A DNA stretch of 64,000 nucleotides from Toxorhynchites rutilus septentrionalis (Eukaryota > Arthropoda > Insecta > Diptera > Culicidae): assembly GCF_029784135.1 (NCBI RefSeq), contig NC_073746.1, forward strand, positions 115,132,035 through 115,196,034, in the 5' to 3' direction. Below the pieces are notes generated by a model, which was not told where the DNA came from, searched no databases, and saw only the letters and a list, made by a program, of their open reading frames with translations. Position 1 is the first letter of the stretch. Every line of letters starts with the position of its first letter. Below are positions 43,535 through 54,142 of this stretch, one piece after another. The position numbers were made by a program, and so were the translations under genes.

Positions 43535-44410
43535 TTTTTATAAAGGAAGATCTACTGCCACAAATCTGTTAGAATTTGTATCCTATTCTCTTGCGGTAAT
43601 GGATAGAGGCAACGTTGTCGAGACTCTTTATACAGACTTCAGCAAGGCTTTCGACAGAGTAGATATTCCAATGCTTATTTTCAAGCTCCAACGTATGGGA
43701 GTAACTGGAACTTTATTGAAGTGGGTAGAATCTTACCTCACCAATAGAACACAGTTTGTTCGCTTTAGAGGAAAAATCTCTAATCCAGCGAATGTCACAT
43801 CCGGAGTTCCACAAGGTTCTCACTTAGGCCCTTTAATTTTCATCCTATTCGTAAATGATGTGTCACTAGTATTAACTAACCTCAACATTCTAATATATGC
43901 TGATGATATGAAATTGTACATGGAAGTAACCAAATGTAGTGACCTTGTGATCTTCAAACAAGAAGTAGATGTTTTCTTCGAATGGTGCGTGTGAAAAGTC
44001 TTTTAGATATTAATGTGAAAACATGTAATATTATATCGTATACGCGAAAACATGAAACTTATGACTTCATATGTTCTCTAGGATTTGAAACTGTAGAGAG
44101 ATGCGTCAAAATTAGAGATTTAGGTATAATTCTTGGTTCGAAACTCACTTTTGGCGAACATTACAATACAATGATCAATAAAGCAAATAGTATGCTCGGT
44201 TTCATAAAAAGATTTAGTTACAATTTCAGTGATCCATACACAATAAAAACATTGTATATAAGTTTTGTAAGATCCATTTTAGAATATTGCAGTGTTGTAT
44301 GGGCACCCTATCAAGAACTGCACTCCAATCGAATAGAATCAGTACAAAAACAATTTTTATTATTTGCTTTCTAGCTAGGCTGGACAACATCTCCCCTTCC
44401 CCCATATGAA
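43535..44410 (+). pseudogene. LINE RT fragment (CR1/Jockey group)
   Basis: The RT palm runs from GRSTATNLLEFV and LYTDFSKAFDRVDIPMLIFK through SGVPQGSHLGPLIF to the catalytic YADD at about 43900. A break at 43994 is followed by the thumb/connection region (KIRDLGIILGSKLTFGEHYN, then RSILEYCSVVWAPYQE). It ends with a frameshift near 44374 and then LGWTTSPLPPYEARC. Both ends are missing. The LINE endonuclease and tail are absent. Confidence 0.8.
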
Positions 44411-45943
44411 GCTCGTTGTATGTGAAAAATGCCACAATTCCATGTTTAATTGACTTAGTTTCACACAGGATTAGCTCTGAAAACTTAACTTGAAAATCTA
44501 AATTTTTATGCACCAACACGAGCCTTGCGAGCACGGAATATGTTCAAACCAACTTCGTTTCGAACTTTATATGCTATGAATGGTCCACTTACTAGAATGA
44601 TGAGAACGTACAATAAGTACAGTAATGTAATTGATGTGACAATGACGAAAACATTATTGAAAAAGTCATTGACTGAAAGATCATTGTATTCGTGAATTAC
44701 AGTTTTGTCATACATGTTTGCTGCGTTGCAGTTCGTAATTTATTATTAATACTAAAGACATGATACCTCTTATAATTGATTTTCATAAATATAGCTATAA
44801 ATTATTCATTAAGTATATTGTAATTGTAATGTAATGTATGTAATTTGTTTGTAATATGTAATAGTTTGACGAAATAAAGAAAATTGTTAGAAAATTATTA
44901 GAAAAAAATTGTTAGACTTTCTCCATAGAACACTGTGCCGAAGAACCACTCATCAGCTTTTCTACACATTTGGTTGGGGGTTCTAATTGCGAGGAGTAGC
45001 ATATGAAATGCTCCATTTTCCGGTCACACATCGTTTTCGAAGAGTATGGGGTTGTTCCGTTCAAATAACAGTTGTATTGAAGGTGAATCCTAGCTCCGTT
45101 TGAAATGACTGATTCGACTTGATAAAGGCTATAGATTTCGTTCACTAGCATTGGGATCCTCAGAGTGTATTCAATCGAGTTTTCAATGGTAAAGACATAC
45201 GATTTTGCGATTTCTAATACTTGCTCTGCCATAGTCACGTCGATTCCTTGATTTCTTAGGACATTTCGTGCAACGGTTAGTTCGGTAAGGCTGATTAAAC
45301 GACTGCTAGGAATGTTGAAGCGGGCCAAAGTTATTGCTTCCTCGATGGTTTCGATTTGCTGCGTTAGCTCGTCTATGTTGAATAGCAAGTTTACTGAATT
45401 GAATCCTTTGTTGATCTTCGATGTCAGGTTCTCGTGATTGGATATCAGAACGTTAATTGCTCTAGTTATATTCCTAATTTTAGAATCTATTCCTGTATTT
45501 ATTTTGATTTGCTTATTTTCTTCTTTGACAATATTGTTGATTGTCGAATTGATTGTTCTTACACAGAGTTGTAAACAGTCCACATTTTCGGTGACGTTCA
45601 CGCATACCAAAAATATCATGTCAGAGCCGGTTCATCACTGTGAACGCAACCAAAAATGTTTCGGTTTGATTGGCTCTGAACCCTACTAACAGTAGCGTCA
45701 GCTGAGATGTAGGTACTTTTCTAATTTTTAAACCCTGTGATGTTGGCATCATCCGAGCTGATAGGAAGAGGCCACTAGCAGGGTGCTGTATTGTAAATAC
45801 AATTTCCAGCAGAAGCTGCCGCCTTATTCTGCATACCGTATTATTTATGTGTTCAATTATACTTTATTTTTAAAAAAATAAGAATATAATTATTGTTAGA
45901 TATGTACATATTGATCGGTTTGTTTTTTTTTTCTAAAAAAATG

Positions 45944-48091
45944 TTACATTTCTGCATGTGTGAAACATATAAAATACTTGTTCATAACTGGCTGCTTATA
46001 GTTCCTCTTATACCAATTATAGAGATTAGGTATAATTTTATCAAGAAGCTGTCTGTTGAGTTTTATGAGCAAGATATCTTCGAGGTGGTCATCGCTCATC
46101 TTTGTGCGTTTATCTGACAGTACTAAACACAGCGCTCTGAAAGAGCGTTCCACAGAGATTTGATTGGATTGTACTGAGAGTAAAAGCATTGCAATTTCAT
46201 ACAGTTCAGGATGTGTTCCTCAACGTGAGAGCCAATGTTTTCTTAGATCAAAGGAATGGTTCTGATGCGGTTCAAAATCCAAGGCACTGAGCTGTCGAAG
46301 GAAGGAGTTTTCTGATGTTTGCGAGGCTCCTGGCTCAGGAAGCGAACCTCTGAACATTTCTGTTAGGAAAGCGTCGACATTAATATTTGGATCATCCTGG
46401 TTGCTCGGCAGTTGAACATTAACCGGTACAGCTATCTGATTCATGGTTTGGTTTCAAGTATTGTTCAATCTGTTCCATGTTGCAACGATGAATCTGTAAA
46501 GAATGTAAAGAATAAGCTTCAAATCTACACATAGGAGTCATGATATGTTCATTATTTTTACTCACTCGAACTTCTTATTTTTCGTCGATGGAAAACAATG
46601 AAGAGTTGAGGTAATTGAAGCGTGGATCAATCAATAGAGCTGCTTTAAAGATCATGCTTTCCTTTCGTTGGGTTAACCGGCTGAATAATGCCATGGACAA
46701 TGACTCTGTGAAACGGTTTTCTTTTATTTTTCCGACCTCCATTACAGTTTTGATCCACACTAGGTAAAAGTCCGGCAGCGATGTATGCACAACTTGCATA
46801 TTTTTGGTAGCCTCGGAAACGGGTGCGAATGCTGCCACGTATTCGTGAATGAATCCTCATTGTTCCGCAAGATCTGAAAGTTATAATGAATTTTAGGATA
46901 TATTTATGCTTCAAATTCAACGGTCATACTCAATTCCGGGTATTGCGAACCCAGGTCACGGAAGAAAGCTTCGTGCTTACTGTAAAATTCTATCATCTGA
47001 AAGACGCCGTTCCAACGTGTTTTCGAGTAAAGAGGAGACAGTGGTTGTTTATGGAGCTCAAAAACGGATTTATACTGAATTTTTTGACAACTTTTGGCAA
47101 CCATCGTGCACGACCGGATTTCAGCATCATTGAATTTTATCACGTCCATGACAGCGAGCTGCAAGGTATGCACGGCGCATCTTACTAAAGTAATGCTGTT
47201 ATAAAATTCTCGCTCCATAGCATCAGACCAATCTTGGAGATTGTCTGTATCTTCGTCTTCTCCATCATCGATCGGAAAAGGCATCGTTTGCAGATATGAT
47301 TGCAACTGCTTAACGGCTGCAATCATGTTGCTTCCGTTATCACAGGTAACTGTGAAGATTTGATCCACACTTATTTCGTATTCTGCCAGCATCTCCTCGG
47401 TCTTTGTTTTCAGAACCTTTGCAGTGTGTCTTTCCGTGATTTCCAGCATTCCTGTAAGATATTGTTTGTAGTATAGATGTACTCGAATAACCACTCAAAT
47501 ATTCTTACCGATAGTTCTTATTATTACTTCTTGTCGTTCATGATCAAAAAATTGTATATTGACTCCTAAGATGTGGCGTCCATGTTTCGTTGCACAGTCT
47601 ATTTTCAGACATACCAGTTTTCCCCTAACTTCAATCTTGATGGCCTCACGTACTTTAACTGCACTTGTGGTCAAATGTTCAACAAGTTTGGCCCGGTTAA
47701 TGTTAATATTTAAAGCATTGCAAAGTGGATTAAGTAGTAATTTAAGACCATCCCATTCCACGCAACTGAGTGGAACATGGTGCACAGTAACGAGTTTGAT
47801 AACTGCCTCGATTACAGTTTGTCGGTCGATGGCCACCAGTTTCCTAGAAATTTTACGCTTCTTCGATGGCACTTCGGTATCTTCCTTGAACAAACCCCGA
47901 ACCTTCGCAAGCGTGGGATGTTCAGTTCTAATGTGACGGATAAAATTTCCTGAATCAAAATTTTGCTGCGCCTGCCGATATTTGCAATTTAGCGATGCAT
48001 CAATCGAGCAAACCACAAATCCATTTTCAAACACTGTACACACTTCTTTTAAAATACTCCTGAAGTTTTTCTTCTCTCCGGATGTCGCCAT
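45944..48091 (-). pseudogene. hAT transposase with introns (several stops)
   Basis: Exon 1 (48091-47509) starts MATSGEKKNF and holds a BED-type zinc finger (two Cys, then HIRTEH, about residues 28-60). A 57-nt GTAAGA...ACAG intron (47508-47452) joins exon 2, which carries the RNase H-like core (ITERHTAKVL, VTCDNGSNMIAAVKQL). Exon 3 (about 46870-46575) gives FIHEYVAAFAPVSEATKNMQ and INPRF-like LIDPRFNYL. A further GTGAGT...ACAG intron follows. The C-terminal dimerisation block ISVERSFRALCLVLSDKRTK lies at 45944-46189. In-frame stops occur near 46860, 46575 and 46220, so it is inactive. Confidence 0.8.
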
Positions 48092-48215
48092 ATTTGAGAA
48101 TCTTTCGAATTAGTTTAAGAATTCAACTTTACGAACAATGCTCAGCGGTTAGAAAACGGTCGATTTTATTCAGGAAGAGCATCGATGAAAGATAATCTGC
48201 GTTTGTCGTTACCAC

Positions 48216-48770
48216 CAGTGTTGCCACAAGTACAGATTTATCTGAAAAGCTACAGATTTTTAAATTTTTTTTTGAAATAATTTATTCATGAAGGTGCAGA
48301 TTACAGTTTTTTGTCCTAAAGTACTGATTGATACTGATTTTTTCAATGTTTATGACAGGTGGGATTGGTCGATCAAATAAGTAAAAGATGCGATTTCAAT
48401 AATTCGACACTCAATGCTGCTGCGATGTTGAACTCCAGAAACTTTCACAATCCAACAAGAATCGAGGTAGTATTAGAAGCGTTTCTAGGTTTCTATGATG
48501 AGAATTTGCAAGAGTTGGAAAACAAATACCGTGCTCTAAAAGTGAAATGACTCCGTAATCCAATCATATTATTTTCGGTTTGTTCGCATTTTCGATAGCT
48601 CGTGTTCAATATTCTTACTATATTTGACTTCTCGGAAATCGTCAAGCTGATTGTAACAACAACAACGCTAAGCTTCTAAATTGGCTCAGCAACGACAGAT
48701 TTTCGAAGGAAAGAGTAAAACTGAAAATATTATTAACCCTCCCAGTAAGGATGATTATGTGGCAACACTG
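48216..48770 (+). mobile_element. Nested 555-bp hAT-like element with an exon-like ORF
   Basis: Perfect 13-bp inverted termini CAGTGTTGCCACA are flanked by an 8-bp duplication with one mismatch (GTTACCAC at 48208-48215, ATTACCAC at 48771-48778). The interior has a splice-acceptor-like T-rich tract ending GACAG at 48358. An open frame of about 63 codons follows. Confidence 0.65.
48359..48550 (+). pseudogene. Exon-like ORF inside the nested hAT-like element
   Basis: Directly after TTTATGACAG the frame reads GLVDQISKRCDFNNSTLNAA, then TRIEVVLEAFLGFYDENLQE, and ends at a TGA. There is no ATG at the start, so it resembles a captured terminal exon. I recognise no family. It is opposite in strand to the outer hAT transposase. 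Confidence 0.35.
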
Positions 48771-49510
48771 ATTACCACCATAATAGTTGTCTCTCCAATT
48801 CGCGTTGATGACATTGTGCTTCGTTTTCCGAGTTTGGGAAGTGACAATAACAATAATAAATTTTCAGGGGAAATGAACACACTTTTAAAATAAAAATTAT
48901 GAATAAGAATGAACTTTTCCGCATCGATTATGTATTCTGTTTGTTGTTTATTCGCGAATTGTGAACGAGTATTGAACGAAAAATGCTTTTGATGATGTGG
49001 CGTCTCAAATAAATCTCAAATACAAATGTCGTGTGTTATATGACATTTTTTTACAGGAATGTCGAATGAACTCGTATTCAAGAACGTAGGTGACAAAAGG
49101 CGGTGAACGTTATGAAAATTGTGTCAATGACGGTCCCCGCATACAAGCCTGCTCTTACATCGTCAGCGTCAGGCCTCTCAGAAATGTATTTCCAGGCCCT
49201 ACCTAAACTATCCCATCGTTTTGTTCTATTGTTCATTGGACTAAGCTTTTTGAACGTTAACATGAGTTTCTCTATTTTTGCTTCTAACATGGGACTTAAT
49301 ATTTGATCTTGCGTTACAATTACTTGAACTTTTGTGAAAAGGTCATTTACAACTTCTTCGATGGGGTCTAACTCAATGGGATGGACAATCCTCAAATAAC
49401 TGTGACTAATCCTTGCTGGTCCTAATGGAAGAATTATTACACGATTTTGTCTCAAATCATGTATTCGTAAGTCTGCTTGCCCCTTCGTCGCGAGGCACAA
49501 TCTGGAATGA

Positions 49511-49730
49511 CATAATTATAGATGGTACATGGTTACAAAATTCTCTTTAAGTCTCTTCAGATCAGATCAGCTGTTTTGTCTCTATTGGCCTGATACATCT
49601 CGATAATACACTTTGACTTGCGATCGGAAAAAGAGGTCGAACCTCGTGTTCGCGGCTCTTTTATTATCTACTTCTATTTATTATAGTATTATTTCGTGAT
49701 GAAATTATTATAGTAAATTTTTTCGTGATG
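49511..49730. other. Short non-coding stretch
   Basis: Between the env-like 3' splice site and the inverted-repeat element. TTCGTGATGAAATT is duplicated in tandem at about 49692 and 49723. Nothing else is recognised. Confidence 0.35.
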
Positions 49731-49769
49731 AAATTTATTCTGAGATCGATGTAATGGGGGCGAAGTAAA

Positions 49770-50045
49770 GATGGGCGAGCGCTCACGAGCCGCTCATTTG
49801 AGCCGGTACATCAGAAATAGCGTACGATCCACGGTTCTTTAAAAAAGAGCCGCAGCTCTCAAATGAACGGCTCTTGAATGAACCACGGTTCAAAAAAGAC
49901 CCACGGTTCTTTTATGAGCCGTGGCTCTTTTTGAACCGCGGTTCATTTAAGAGCCGTTCATTTTAGAACCACGGTTCAAAAAAGAAGTACGGTTCATAAA
50001 AGAACCGTGTTTCTTTTAAGAGCCGGCATATTGATAAAGAACCGT
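49770..50045. repeat. Subterminal palindromic GAACCG/CGGTTC array of the hAT
   Basis: Roughly twenty GAGCCG, GAACCG, CGGTTC and CGGCTC hexamers in both orientations within about 275 bp. A shorter counterpart lies at 52010-52095. Such motifs usually bind hAT transposase. Confidence 0.7.
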
Positions 50046-50154
50046 GAATCGGACCCTTGTTCTGACGAACAGTGGCTTGCGGCAGTGCGGAAGAAATATA
50101 TGTTTCCCGTGCTGTTTTTTAAGCGGTTTCATTTAACTGTTTGTATGTTTGTAA

Positions 50155-51115
50155 ATTTTGGCGGATTACATATTTTCTCGAAACCCCATAAATATGGGAT
50201 GAAAGGACTTGATTAGTAGGACATAGTTATTTATGTAAAGTGGAAATCCAAGATAGCGGCCGTTATAAAATGACAGACTACATATTTTGCCAAAACCACA
50301 TCAATATGGGTATCAAATGAAAGGAATTGACTAGTAGATCGCAGTTATTTATGAAAAATGTAAATCCAAAATGGCCGCCACCTCAAAATGGCGAAACATG
50401 TATTTTTTTTCAAAACCCCCTCAATATGAGTATCTAATGAAAGTACTTGACTAGTAGGACATAGTTATTTATGTAAAATGGAAATCCAAGACGCTAGCGT
50501 CTCACATTATCATGCCGGGTGTTCGGGTTCGATTCCCGTTCTGGCCGGGGGATTTTTTCGTCAAAGAAATTTCCTTCGACTTGCACTGTGATCACGCGTA
50601 TTCTAGAGCTTGCCCCTCGGAATACATTCAAGGCGTGTTATTTGGCTTAGAAAATCTCAACTAAGTATTAATAAATGACGCTAGTTAATGCATACGTTGA
50701 GATGGCAAAAGTTCCACAGGGAACGTTAACGCCATTCAAGGAAATCCAAGATGGCGGCCGTTATAAAATGACAGACTACTAATTTCGTCAAAACTCCATC
50801 AATATGGGTATCAAATGAAAGGGCTTGCCTAGTAGATCACAGTTATTTATGAAAAATATAAATCCAAAATGGCGAAATATGTATTTTTTCAAAACCCCCT
50901 CAATATGGGTATCTAATGAAAGTACTTTACTAGTAGGACACATTTATTTATGTAAAATGGAAATCCAAGATGGCGGTCGTTATAAAATGACAGACTACAT
51001 ATTTTGCCAAAACCTCATCAATATGGGTATCAAATGAAAGTACTTGACTAGTAGAACACAGTTATTCATGAAAAATGTAAATCCAGAATGGCGACCGTTA
51101 CTAAATGGTAGACTA
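50155..51115 (+). repeat. Minisatellite of about 100-120 bp units
   Basis: Units contain AAATCCAAGATGGCGGCCGT, TATAAAATGACAGACTACAT and CAATATGGGTATCAAATGAA. About eight diverged units lie inside the second hAT. A SINE interrupts the array at 50491. Confidence 0.75.
50491..50739 (+). mobile_element. SINE family 2 (tRNA-derived), near full length
   Basis: The tRNA-like head has a clear B box (GGTTCGATTCCCG). The body runs through ATTCAAGGCGTGTTATTTGG to GGAACGTTAACGCCATTCAA. It is flanked by GGAAATCCAAG at 50480-50490 and 50740-50750. The A box is degraded. It resembles Feilai-type mosquito SINEs, though I could not compare directly. Confidence 0.8.
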
Positions 51116-51401
51116 CATTTCTTCTGTATCGAATGAAATGATGCGACTAATATAATATAGCTAATTATGAAAACATTCCATTCGAAATATTTTAAAAACG
51201 TTTGAGATATAAAACGGGGAGAAAACTGTGTCTTTATCGAAAACTGCTATACTCTCCCGACTGATAATTTGACATGATCAACATTATATGGATCAAGAGA
51301 AATCAGTTCTAGTGATTATAAAAAAGCTGTGTAATGAATTGATTTCTGAGCTGGTAAAGTGATTTACAAATCTTGAGTTAGACGAATTAGTAGCCTAACC
51401 A

Positions 51402-51921
51402 ATGCTGTTAGATCCTTGTTTCAAGCAGAAAGGTTTTGGGGGTAACAGAAAACACAACTATGCACACCAGTCGTTAAGGATGCTAATAATGACATACATA
51501 GAATACACATTTACGAAACTACCACAAATCGTTGGTGATGAAGCGCTGTCATCTGTATGGGAGGAGTTTGATGCATTGGTTGGCAATCTTCGATCCTCAC
51601 ATGATCCAAAAGCTGCTGCAACATCCATTGTAGATAATCATTTAGCGGAACCACATTTGCTGAGACTAAGCGACCCTTCGTTCCGGTGGAATGAAAGGAA
51701 ATCTATCTCTCCGCAGCTCTATCTTTTTTTTTTTGAAAATATTATGTGTTCCGGCGACTTCAGTACCATGTGAGCGAGTTTTTCCGAAAACAAGACAAGT
51801 TTGCAGTGAAAGATGTAGTAGACTTTCATCAGATAACATTGAAAAGATAATGTTTATAAATAAAAAAACAAAGAAGATCATTGTGATGGAAATATATCAG
51901 AGAAAACCTTCAGTAAAGTAA
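51402..51921 (+). pseudogene. hAT transposase C-terminal fragment
   Basis: LLDPCFKQKGF begins the conserved C-terminal third. A frameshift in a T-run near 51725 leads to VPATSVPCERVFPKTRQVCS, then RLSSDNIEKIMFINK, the dimerisation block of hAT transposases. The catalytic core upstream is absent, so the element is non-autonomous. Confidence 0.8.
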
Positions 51922-52385
51922 TATTTTTACATTTCTCTGCACTGATTATTGTTTTAAACATTATTTTTTACGTCTTGCATTATTTACATATCCGAATAAA
52001 CCAGTTCTTGAAAAGAGCCGTCGAGCCGCTCAAATGAGCCGGCTCTTTTTATTGAGCGCACGTCACTGAGCCGCTCACTGAAACGAACCGTTTTGCCCAT
52101 CTATAGGGCGAAGTGCCCATTCAACGAGGATATGGAATCGAGGCGGCACCAAGCCGCCGAGGTGACGCAATCTGAGTCGGCCGCCGACCCGCCATCGGAA
52201 GCGGCGGCCTCTCGCAAGCAAACCTGTGTTTCACCGATTGCCCGATTTGTTTGAAACATAGGAGACGATCCTTTAGTCAGGTCCGACCGAGCGTTAGCGA
52301 GCGTCGAACGGCATACGTTTACCTGGTGCATAACGTTTGCCCGGTTAATCATACATGTCATGTATTTTGATCTCAGAATAAATTT

Positions 52386-52619
52386 AATTGCGGAAAAATA
52401 AATTCATAATTAAAATTCCACTTCAGTGCCATAATACGTATGTACCAAATTTTTTTAAGTAAACTGGCTGCGCCATCCATATGAATGAACAAACTTCATA
52501 ATACGTTATAAAACTGCATTCTTTCTTTTCTTATCAATATTTTTGATTTCTTTCATTATTTTGAAAAGGATTTTGCTCAACGCCACTATTTCTAAAATTG
52601 CACCCACGAACATACTTCT
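52386..52619. other. Short non-coding spacer
   Basis: AT-rich. Nothing recognised. Confidence 0.35.
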
Positions 52620-52766
52620 CTGCCGTAATCTCGCAAAGTGACGCAAGCGCCAGAGGTAAGAATTTTCAGTACGGGGCTTTTTGTAAAATTGCATGTATAA
52701 TCAGCATACGCGTACATTACGAAAATCTGATCTGTACAAAATGTGAATTGTTGATGGAAAAACATT

Positions 52767-52921
52767 TTTTTTTTTATCTGTATTATAGTGATTTTCAACT
52801 CATTTGGCTGGTTCGTCACTTTTTACTTCCATTTTTGGAAGAATGTCGGGAGTGAGAATTGAACTCGTGACCTTTAGCGTGAGAGGCATGGATGTTACCA
52901 CTATGCCAGATCGCCTCCACC
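52767..52921 (-). mobile_element. tRNA-derived SINE, family 1, copy 4
   Basis: Minus-strand full copy flanked by ATGGAAAAACATT at 52754-52766 and 52922-52934. Confidence 0.9.
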
Positions 52922-52987
52922 ATGGAAAAACATTGCCATCGGTTTGATTTTTGAAAAAAAAAGCAGTTTTATTTAAGCTATGCTACC

Positions 52988-53048
52988 AACGCCAGTTAGT
53001 TGTGGAAACAGCATATTTAAATCACTGTTTCCACAACCGATTGGCGTT
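52988..53048. other. 61-nt hairpin (24-nt arms, 13-nt loop)
   Basis: The arm at 52988-53011 begins AACGCCAGTTAGTTGTGGAA and pairs with 53025-53048, which ends ACAACCGATTGGCGTT. There are two G.U pairs and one A-C mismatch. The fold is the size of a miRNA precursor. Confidence 0.45.
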
Positions 53049-53165
53049 CATCCATCAAAGTATGTGAGAATCTGTTTCCAATTATTTTTTCCAACATGCT
53101 GCCGTTGAGCGAAGCATCAGGAAGCATCAGGGAGAAAAATTCACACACTTTCCCAACTTTGTAGC

Positions 53166-53545
53166 ATGGTTAACGTAATTGAGAACCCGATTGTAATAAT
53201 TATGGACAGCACCGATTTTTTCGAATTCAAAATGCAATTGAAACCATCCGTGTTAAATAGCATAATGCCGTCCGAAATTATCCGAAGTAAAACAGATACA
53301 GTTTACGAGAGGATGTTTTGAGTTTTGTTACAAGATGTGTTTCGTTTCGTTTGGAGCATTTAGAAGAGTGCAGCTGTTCACCAAATCCGACATTTACCCT
53401 TCAAGCAACACTCAGCTTCAATTTATCCGATAAAGAAATTGAACAGACGAGGAAAGTAAATATCGTCAAGAACCTTTGTCACTTGATGCCTGAAGAAAAA
53501 AGACACTACATATTAGGGAATCCTTGTAATCAACAATTAAATTAA
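53166..53545 (+). pseudogene. Coding-like remnant of unknown family
   Basis: ATG 53166 opens a 51-codon frame (VIENPIVIIMDSTDFFEFKM, ending in TVYERMF). A second frame follows with TLQATLSFNLSDKEIEQTRK and NLCHLMPEEKRHYILGNPCN, ending at 53545. Amino-acid content is gene-like and both pieces are on the same strand inside the 33-bp-TIR element. It may be a decayed transposase or a captured host fragment. Confidence 0.35.
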
Positions 53546-54142
53546 TGTTCAAACTCATTAATTTTTAGTTCTATTTAGTTCTAATCTTTATGAACTATAT
53601 GTGAGAACAGCACTTCAATCTAGGATAAACTTTACTTTAAGATGAGTTTGATTTTATGAATTTAAAGTACATGGTTTTGTGAGCTTCCTAGTACATGATT
53701 TGTAATTCTGAAACAAAATTGCTATTATAAAAGTAACATTACATGGGGATGGACTGTTTTTGATTAAAATATTTGGCATGACAAGCTTTTCGGAAATGTG
53801 TTTTTTACAAGAAAGAAGCCAAGTATCTTTTATTATGCTAAACGTTCATTACGGAGGATGTTGTTATGTGAAATTTGCTGTCCCTGCTCGTTCATCGTAC
53901 TCTATCAGAACAGATAAAAAAATCACATCGCATCACTTTCAAATTACGTCACAACATAGGGAAAATGGCCCCACCACAGTGGAAATGCGCCACTCCGTTT
54001 TCAAGCTTTCACGGGGTAATTTTTTCACATTTCTGTAAATTTTCACAGTTGTTTGGAAGGATTTGGTATTCTTTATCGATCTATAACAAAAAAAGTAAAA
54101 TGTCAATGTTGGCGTTTGCGTCACTTTGCGAGATTACGGCAG

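Larger units (their letters stand above)
45564..49151 (-). mobile_element. hAT transposon, 3588 bp, inserted in the env-like gene
   Basis: The termini CAGAGTTGTAAACAG (left) and CAGGCTTGTATGCGG (right, reverse complement) are imperfect inverted repeats starting CAG. They are flanked by an 8-bp duplication with one mismatch (TTCTTACA at 45556-45563, CTCTTACA at 49152-49159). The element carries a minus-strand transposase and a nested element at 48216-48770. The env-like frame resumes in phase on both sides. Confidence 0.82.
44506..49510 (-). pseudogene. Env-like glycoprotein gene split by a hAT element
   Basis: The minus-strand N-terminal part (49078-49500) ends in the basic motif NRTKR followed by WDSLGRAWKYIS, a cleavage-site and fusion-segment layout. 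The central ectodomain (44912-45563) has a heptad-like helix and several Cys (CYLNGTTPY, CDRKMEHFICY). The C-terminal part (44506-44715) has a transmembrane segment (VIVTSITLLYLLYVLIILVS) and a short basic tail. An AT-rich gap of about 190 bp replaces part of the ectodomain. A good 3' splice site lies at 49501 on the minus strand, as expected for a spliced env message. No gag or pol accompanies it. It is probably a remnant of an env-bearing BEL/Pao or errantivirus-like element. Confidence 0.65.
49766..52105 (+). mobile_element. Second hAT element, 2340 bp, exact 8-bp duplication
   Basis: GGGCGAAG at 49758-49765 and 52106-52113 flanks termini TAAAGATGGGC and TATAGATGGGC (inverted). The subterminal regions are packed with GAGCCG and GAACCG motifs. 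The body contains a minisatellite, a SINE and the 3' part of a hAT transposase. Confidence 0.88.
49731..52385. mobile_element. Small inverted-repeat element split by a hAT
   Basis: Perfect 17-bp arms AAATTTATTCTGAGATC lie at 49731-49747 and inverted at 52369-52385. Without the hAT the element would be about 307 bp. Its body is GC-richer (CGGCACCAAGCCGCCGAGG region) and non-coding. No target duplication was identified. Confidence 0.5.
52620..54142. mobile_element. 1523-bp element with 33-bp TIRs, class unknown
   Basis: Inverted termini at 52620-52652 and 54110-54142 start CTGCCGTAATCTCGCAAAGT and differ at one position. The adjoining four bases are TTCT on both sides, but this is too short to be a sure duplication. 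Inside are a family 1 SINE, a 61-nt hairpin and unrecognised coding-like remnants. The TIRs match no family I can name. Confidence 0.65.

Noticed and set aside
47559..47936. 125-codon plus-strand ORF
   Set aside because: Antisense shadow of hAT transposase exon 1.
49770..50045. CRISPR-like regularly spaced repeats
   Set aside because: The hexamers are palindromic, irregularly spaced and lie at a hAT terminus; no cas genes and a eukaryotic context.
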